A program made the position numbers and the translations under genes. A stretch of 32,838 bases of DNA from Dunaliella salina (lineage: Eukaryota > Chlorophyta > Chlorophyceae > Chlamydomonadales > Dunaliellaceae): assembly GCA_002284615.2 (NCBI GenBank), contig MU070054.1:37557-70394 (forward strand), in the 5' to 3' direction. Below, in pieces: positions 30,426-32,838 of the stretch (the first letter of the stretch is position 1; the number at the start of each line of letters is the position of its first letter). Below the pieces are notes generated by a model. It was given only the letters and a program-made list of their open reading frames with translations, did no database searches and was not told the DNA's origin.

Positions 30426-32643
30426 GCTTGCCTCCCCTGCCACTTGCAATGACATCCGGGTCTGCCTCGTGCTGTTGCTTCTCATCTGCCTCACCCCCTG
30501 ACACACGCAGTCCCATGGTGTCAAACAGCATGGCGCGCGCACTTGTGCCTGCCACAGCACCAACAGAGGGGTGACTTCTTTGTGTGCAGCTCAGGAATGA
30601 CGAAATTCTGTCTTTACATGGACCTCGTGGGCAAAACTACGAGCTATCTAAGCAGTAATATGCACATTCACTGTGCACTGCGTCAGTCTGAGATATGTGC
30701 ATACCTTTTTTCTGTGAAAAGTTTGCACTCACAGATCACTTTCCTGCATGCACACCCGCAGGGATGTGCCCTTAAAAATGCGCAGCAGGGCTGAAAACAA
30801 GTGTAGAACTGGTGAATACCATGCCAAGTTGGAAGAGCGAGCCTGGCTTGGTGACTCATCACTTTCCAGAGAAAAACCTCTGGCCGTTGCGGTGGTTGTG
30901 TTTTTGCATGGGCGACACAACAATTGAGGGGATAATTCCACGAATAAGGATTTCAGATAATTCTAACAACTTGGGATTTTCTACAAATAAGGCCCCAAAC
31001 TGGGATACTGCTGCAAGCAAGGCCCCAACCAGCATGCACCACTTCAATGGTGAGCCAGAACAGCTGCATGCGTGAGGAGGCATTGAGTCAGGGGCGCCAG
31101 CATGAGCTGAGCATATGATGCAGCACACTCATGAGTGTGCTGCCTCGGAAGTCCAGTCTTACAGAGACTGCAGCTTACCCACTGAATCAGCCCTTCAGCT
31201 CGCCTTGTCCCTTAAAAGGGTTATATAAGGTTATACATATAACCTTATCGCCTTGTCTCTTAAAAGGGTTATATAAGGTTACACTTATAACCCTTTTTAC
31301 TTCATTTGCAGCCTTGACTTTTAGCCTAGCAGTCAGGCGCCACAACCCTGTGTGATATCCTGCCTTTTGCCAGCCAGGCCACCTCTGCCCATTCTGAGCA
31401 CATCACCTGAAAGCTAGTAAGAAAAGCAATTTTTCAGCGCTGAGCTGGTCCCATTTGGTGAACCCTGCTGCGCGCTAGGTCTGCATGTTTGCGTGCTCAG
31501 GCAGCAAAACTCACCCCCAGTGTGCCCAAACCCTCCAGCTGCACCCCCAAGCCTGCAGGTGGACCCTGGGATGTGCCCTGAGAGCACAGGTGGCCACCTG
31601 CTGCGAGCTGGCGGAGGGCTGTCCTGGGGGTGCTCCAAAGCCAGTCGAGAGGAGTGATGACGATAGGGAACGGCTTTCTATAAATATTCAATGAAATTTA
31701 GGCACCTCAGCAGTGTTGGGACGAGTCCCAGATTTCAAATGCCACCCCCTTTCAAGTTCCGCGGACAGCCAGTCATTTGAGATTAAATACGCTGTTTTGA
31801 TTTTATTTTGAAGGGACTTACTCAACCACTTTTCGCGGGCAGGCTTAGAAATCCGAAAAATGCATTAACCTCCTCGGATGTGTGCCCACAAGCAAACTTT
31901 CCAGAGTTTATAGCTCCAGCAACTTTGCGGAGCCCGGCAGCTCCTCCCAGGCACCCATCTTCACAGCCCGCGGCGTCAGTGTTGATGATGACAATCCCAG
32001 GCATCGGCCAGGCCAAACAGCGGGTGCGGAGGTGACCTATCGGGGCCTGGCCAGGCCTCCCAGGTTATGCGTGCTTGTTCGTGCGATGAAAATCCGATGA
32101 GCATCAGGGGTGCTCCCGACAACCCAAAATCACTTGCAATATTACCAGCAAACTGCCCAAACACTCGCCGCTGCAGTTTGGGCCTGAGCAGGGTCCCTCA
32201 AAAAATAGCCATTCCCAGGGTTGACCAAGAAGTGCAAGTATGGGGTACAACTGATGCTCCTTAATTATGTAAATATTAATAGAAAACCATCTGCCAACTC
32301 AAAACACTGCATGGTGGGCCCAGATGGAAGAAATGCTGGTTTCTGATGCACAGATCTCAACCTGAGCCACATCCAGATACCACCAACAAGCCAGACAAGT
32401 CCTCTGATCCAAAGAAGCAACTTCCCCCACTCAGAAGTGGGTTTGAAAGTGTCTGGCAGTATATCACCCAAATTTGGCATAGGTTGTGGCGGCTGACTAG
32501 CAGTCACGTGTTTTGACTGATGGCTCCTTTCTTGAAAACCCGTGCCCTCCTCACCTTGTCCACTCTTGGCAAGCACAGTGTTGACCCGGTCTATCTCGTT
32601 CCGCATGAGGTCCATGAACACCTTGCGCTCCTTGGCCACACCA
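25123..32643 (-). CDS. LETM1: LETM1-like mitochondrial inner-membrane protein, C-terminal 181 aa, 5 exons, 5' partial
   Basis: LETM1 sits in the mitochondrial inner membrane and mediates K+/H+ (or Ca2+/H+) exchange needed for volume control. Exons on the minus strand: A 32643-32555, B 30548-30424, C 28125-28005, D 27274-27153, E 25212-25123. They total 547 nt and join in phase throughout. Recognisable blocks in order are VAKERKVFMDLMRNEIDRVN, a poorly conserved linker, LNDRVTRMLASIEKELDAVE, the EF-hand DKDQDGVISKEE (created across the C/D junction), LRDQLSSEDLNTLLCKL and the tail VSELLSLASKKEEEEEEARK. The order matches plant LETM1. The second EF-hand-like loop (GAAAQGHDIK) lacks acidic ligands and probably binds no calcium. 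The transmembrane region and LETM1 domain lie beyond the right edge. The gene converges with GLE1. Confidence 0.9.
25208..25285 (-). repeat. Weak acceptor-copy repeat before LETM1 exon E
   Basis: GATGTTTGCAGGTATC spanning the acceptor (25223-25208) recurs as GATGTTTGCGGGTGTC 62 bp upstream (25285-25270), 14 of 16 positions; further GATGTT/GATATT repeats lie between. Confidence 0.55.
25665..25785 (+). repeat. Solo retroelement UTR motif
   Basis: TTTTGAGCCAATGTTTCTGC, then TTTAGGGAGAGTTTCTCTGC, then CTGCTTAGTTTTCTGTC, matches 17345-17470 (+) and partly 16405-16475 (-). No coding part accompanies it. Confidence 0.75.
25846..25950 (+). repeat. 35-bp unit in three tandem copies, each palindromic
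   Basis: Units start at 25846, 25881 and 25916 (GCAGCAGGATGAAAGGGCAA, then TCCTTTCATCCAGAG). In unit 1, GGATGAAAGG and CCTTTCATCC form a perfect 10-bp stem around GCAAT (25852-25876). Units 2 and 3 keep imperfect stems. Confidence 0.92.
26222..26580 (+). repeat. Dispersed repeat, copy 2
   Basis: It is collinear with 11107-11560 (CCTGGCCTCAGATCACCCTA, CACAGCTCCA, TTTTTGGCACC, AAGGGAAACGGCTGAAGTTC, GTGCAGTGGGTGGTC). It is diverged, with no ORF and no terminal repeats seen. Confidence 0.8.
26900..27008 (+). repeat. Alternating CG/CA tract with (CA)n
   Basis: CGTACACGTACACGCGCGCG-type sequence leads into about 32 CA units and then (TC)n. Strict purine/pyrimidine alternation favours Z-DNA. It lies in the LETM1 intron about 145 bp from the exon D donor. 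Confidence 0.95.
27153..27274 (-). CDS. LETM1: LETM1 exon D: second half of EF-hand
   Basis: The acceptor is CACGCAG. GC completes the Gly of the EF-hand loop, followed by VISKEEVEKAVSCLRDQLSS then EDLNTLLCKLGAAAQGHDIK. The donor is AAG|GTAGGT. Confidence 0.93.
27274..27655 (-). repeat. Array of acceptor copies before LETM1 exon D
   Basis: Positions equivalent to the exon D start (27274) recur at about 27391, 27494 and 27605, giving a 103-117 bp period. Units share AGGGATCAC..CTGCGTG, ACATGACAAC, CGCATGCATGCAAG, CATGCCCCGCTGTTG and CGCAGC(A)ACCATGCAACA (plus-strand writing). Confidence 0.88.
27745..27960 (+). mobile_element. Possible retroelement zinc-ribbon relic
   Basis: Frames near 27800-27890 give CICGKVHP and, one frame over, DTLFLHCRLE, together resembling the zinc ribbon plus 'HxLLRC' of retroelement C-termini. 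A frameshift is required, and the resemblance is short. Confidence 0.35.
28005..28125 (-). CDS. LETM1: LETM1 exon C: helix and first half of EF-hand
   Basis: The acceptor is CTGCTCAG. The 40 codons start VAAAGLNDRVTRMLASIEKE and end NMHVLDKDQD, with one base over at the donor GATG|GTGCGC. This matches plant LETM1 'LIxxIEKELDEVDxxIGxxWHxLDKDQDG'. Confidence 0.93.
28094..28600 (-). repeat. Array of exon-start copies before LETM1 exon C
   Basis: The exon C start (28125, minus GTTGCGGCTGCTGGTTTGAA) has degenerate copies at about 28245, 28375, 28441 (partial) and 28568. Each comes with CTGCTCAG/CTGCACAG-type acceptor sequence, GGGGTCACGC(A/G)GT, and an ACAAGGACGCTTGTACAGGG flank. The period is about 120-130 bp apart from the partial unit. 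Confidence 0.88.
28649..28717 (+). repeat. Interstitial telomere-like repeat
   Basis: Variants of TTTAGGG: GGGTTTAG, AGTTTAGCG, TTTAGGG, GGGTTAGGGTTTAG, GATTAGGG. They resemble plant (TTTAGGG) and green-algal (TTTTAGGG) telomere repeats but are interrupted and short. Confidence 0.6.
28719..28860 (-). repeat. Relic copies of the LETM1 exon C interior
   Basis: GGATTCCACCGCATC (28719) matches 28047-28061 of exon C, and GGCCAGCATGCGGATGATGC, then GGTCGT (about 28833-28858) matches 28081-28106. These are copies of exon interior, separated and mutated. Confidence 0.65.
28960..29215 (+). repeat. Degenerate tandem repeat, about 90-115 bp period
   Basis: Three units share ACAGCCTGAGTAAGA(A/G)TAAG, GGTGCA(A/C)TT, CTTCCTC(A/G)AGTCCC and TGTGTGTAT. 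It lies in the LETM1 intron between exons B and C. Confidence 0.78.
29216..30354. other. LETM1 intron interior, nothing recognised
   Basis: No exon-like segment, repeat array or transposon end is visible between the tandem repeat and the (CA)n tract at 30355. Confidence 0.5.
30355..30423 (+). repeat. (CA)n microsatellite supplying a donor site
   Basis: 34 CA units. On the minus strand the first GT of the tract is the donor of LETM1 exon B. Confidence 0.96.
30424..30548 (-). CDS. LETM1: LETM1 exon B: linker
   Basis: The acceptor is CTGTGGCAG. Two bases complete Gly, then 41 codons TSARAMLFDTMGLRVSGGEA then DEKQQHEADPDVIASGRGG and KQ. The donor GTGTGT is the first unit of a 69-bp (GT)n tract (minus strand). 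Phase fits both neighbours; the linker itself is poorly conserved in the family. Confidence 0.72.
30549..32554. other. LETM1 intron between exons A and B
   Basis: Apart from the palindromic pair at 31201-31297, I recognise no feature. Small open frames on both strands lack motifs and splice support. Confidence 0.5.
31201..31297. repeat. 48-bp tandem pair, each copy able to form a hairpin
   Basis: CGCCTTGTCYCTTAAAAGGG, then TTATATAAGGTTA, starts at 31201 and 31249. The first copy contains ATAAGGTTAT-ACAT-ATAACCTTAT (31225-31248), a perfect 10-bp stem. The second has a different 12-bp stem, AAAAGGGTTATA / TATAACCCTTTT (31262-31273 and 31286-31297). Confidence 0.93.
32555..32643 (-). CDS. LETM1: LETM1 exon A of window
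   Basis: The acceptor CCCGTGCAG leaves one base to complete a codon, then 29 codons GVAKERKVFMDLMRNEIDRV then NTVLAKSGQ, ending in phase 1 at CAAG|GTGAGG. Plant LETM1 has 'ERQEFLRLVNKEIELYN' here. A degenerate copy of the exon starts 123 bp upstream. Confidence 0.85.
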
Positions 32644-32689
32644 CTGCACGGGACAATAAAATGCATGCGTCCAAATAGACCACCATCAT

Positions 32690-32766
32690 AGAAATGCAGA
32701 GTGCTGAACTGGGCTATCGTATAGCGCATGCAGTCCATGAACACCTTCCGCTCCTTGGCCAAACCA
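32690..32766 (-). repeat. Degenerate duplicate of LETM1 exon A
   Basis: Minus TGGTTTGGCCAAGGAGCGGA, then AGGTGTTCATGGAC, mirrors the exon A start at 32643 with a 123-bp (41-codon) offset. Its own CAG acceptor is present, and the frame stays open into exon A. The later part is more diverged. Confidence 0.85.
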
Positions 32767-32783
32767 CTGCATTGGAGCACAAC

Positions 32784-32796
<13 letters not shown>

Positions 32797-32838
<42 letters not shown>
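32797..32838 (+). repeat. (CA)n microsatellite at the window edge
   Basis: At least 21 CA units, continuing past the window and preceded by GCGTGCGCGCGCG. It lies upstream (in minus sense) of the duplicate exon A acceptor. Confidence 0.95.

Noticed and set aside
32265..32554. Extension of the LETM1 exon A frame past its donor
   Set aside because: The GTGAGG donor at 32554 gives a phase-correct join to exon B; the read-through sequence has no LETM1 similarity.

Overview
The window looks like nuclear DNA of a chlorophyte green alga, probably Chlamydomonadales. This rests on short phase-consistent exons separated by GT-AG introns, plant/alga-type GLE1 and LETM1 proteins, and decayed non-LTR retroelements of a type I associate with chlorophyte genomes (PHD finger, 'FCHPPYDD' domain, RNase H, zinc ribbon). 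The species cannot be fixed from the sequence alone.

Two host genes converge on a transposon-filled intergenic region. On the + strand, 12 exons between 542 and 15679 encode the C-terminal 425 residues of GLE1, the mRNA-export factor of the nuclear pore; its 5' end lies outside the window. On the - strand, 5 exons between 32643 and 25123 encode the C-terminal 181 residues of LETM1, the mitochondrial inner-membrane cation/proton exchange protein; its 5' end also lies outside. All splice phases agree, and both joined proteins align with their families across every junction.

Between the genes (about 15.68-25.12 kb) lies a nested pile of retroelement fragments on both strands: a YADD reverse-transcriptase piece, one long decayed + copy (about 17.7-21.0 kb), at least five other C-terminal pieces, a separate LINE fragment inserted into one of them, and an element-like unit with GGGGGCGGAGCCC ends. 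Inside GLE1 introns sit two hAT-type DNA transposons with perfect 8-bp target-site duplications: a 239-bp MITE (250-488) and an 868-bp internally deleted element carrying a zinc-finger ORF (9097-9964).

The most unusual pattern is in the introns. Tandem duplications begin at splice junctions: copies of an acceptor plus the first bases of the following exon are repeated upstream of GLE1 exon 8 and LETM1 exons A, C, D and (weakly) E, and the donor of GLE1 exon 2 is duplicated as an 18-bp unit. In addition, every long dinucleotide tract in the window is (CA)n on the + strand. Several of these form the acceptor context of GLE1 exons, and one forms the donor of a LETM1 exon. Boundaries of decayed elements are approximate. 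No tRNA, rRNA or CRISPR feature was recognised.
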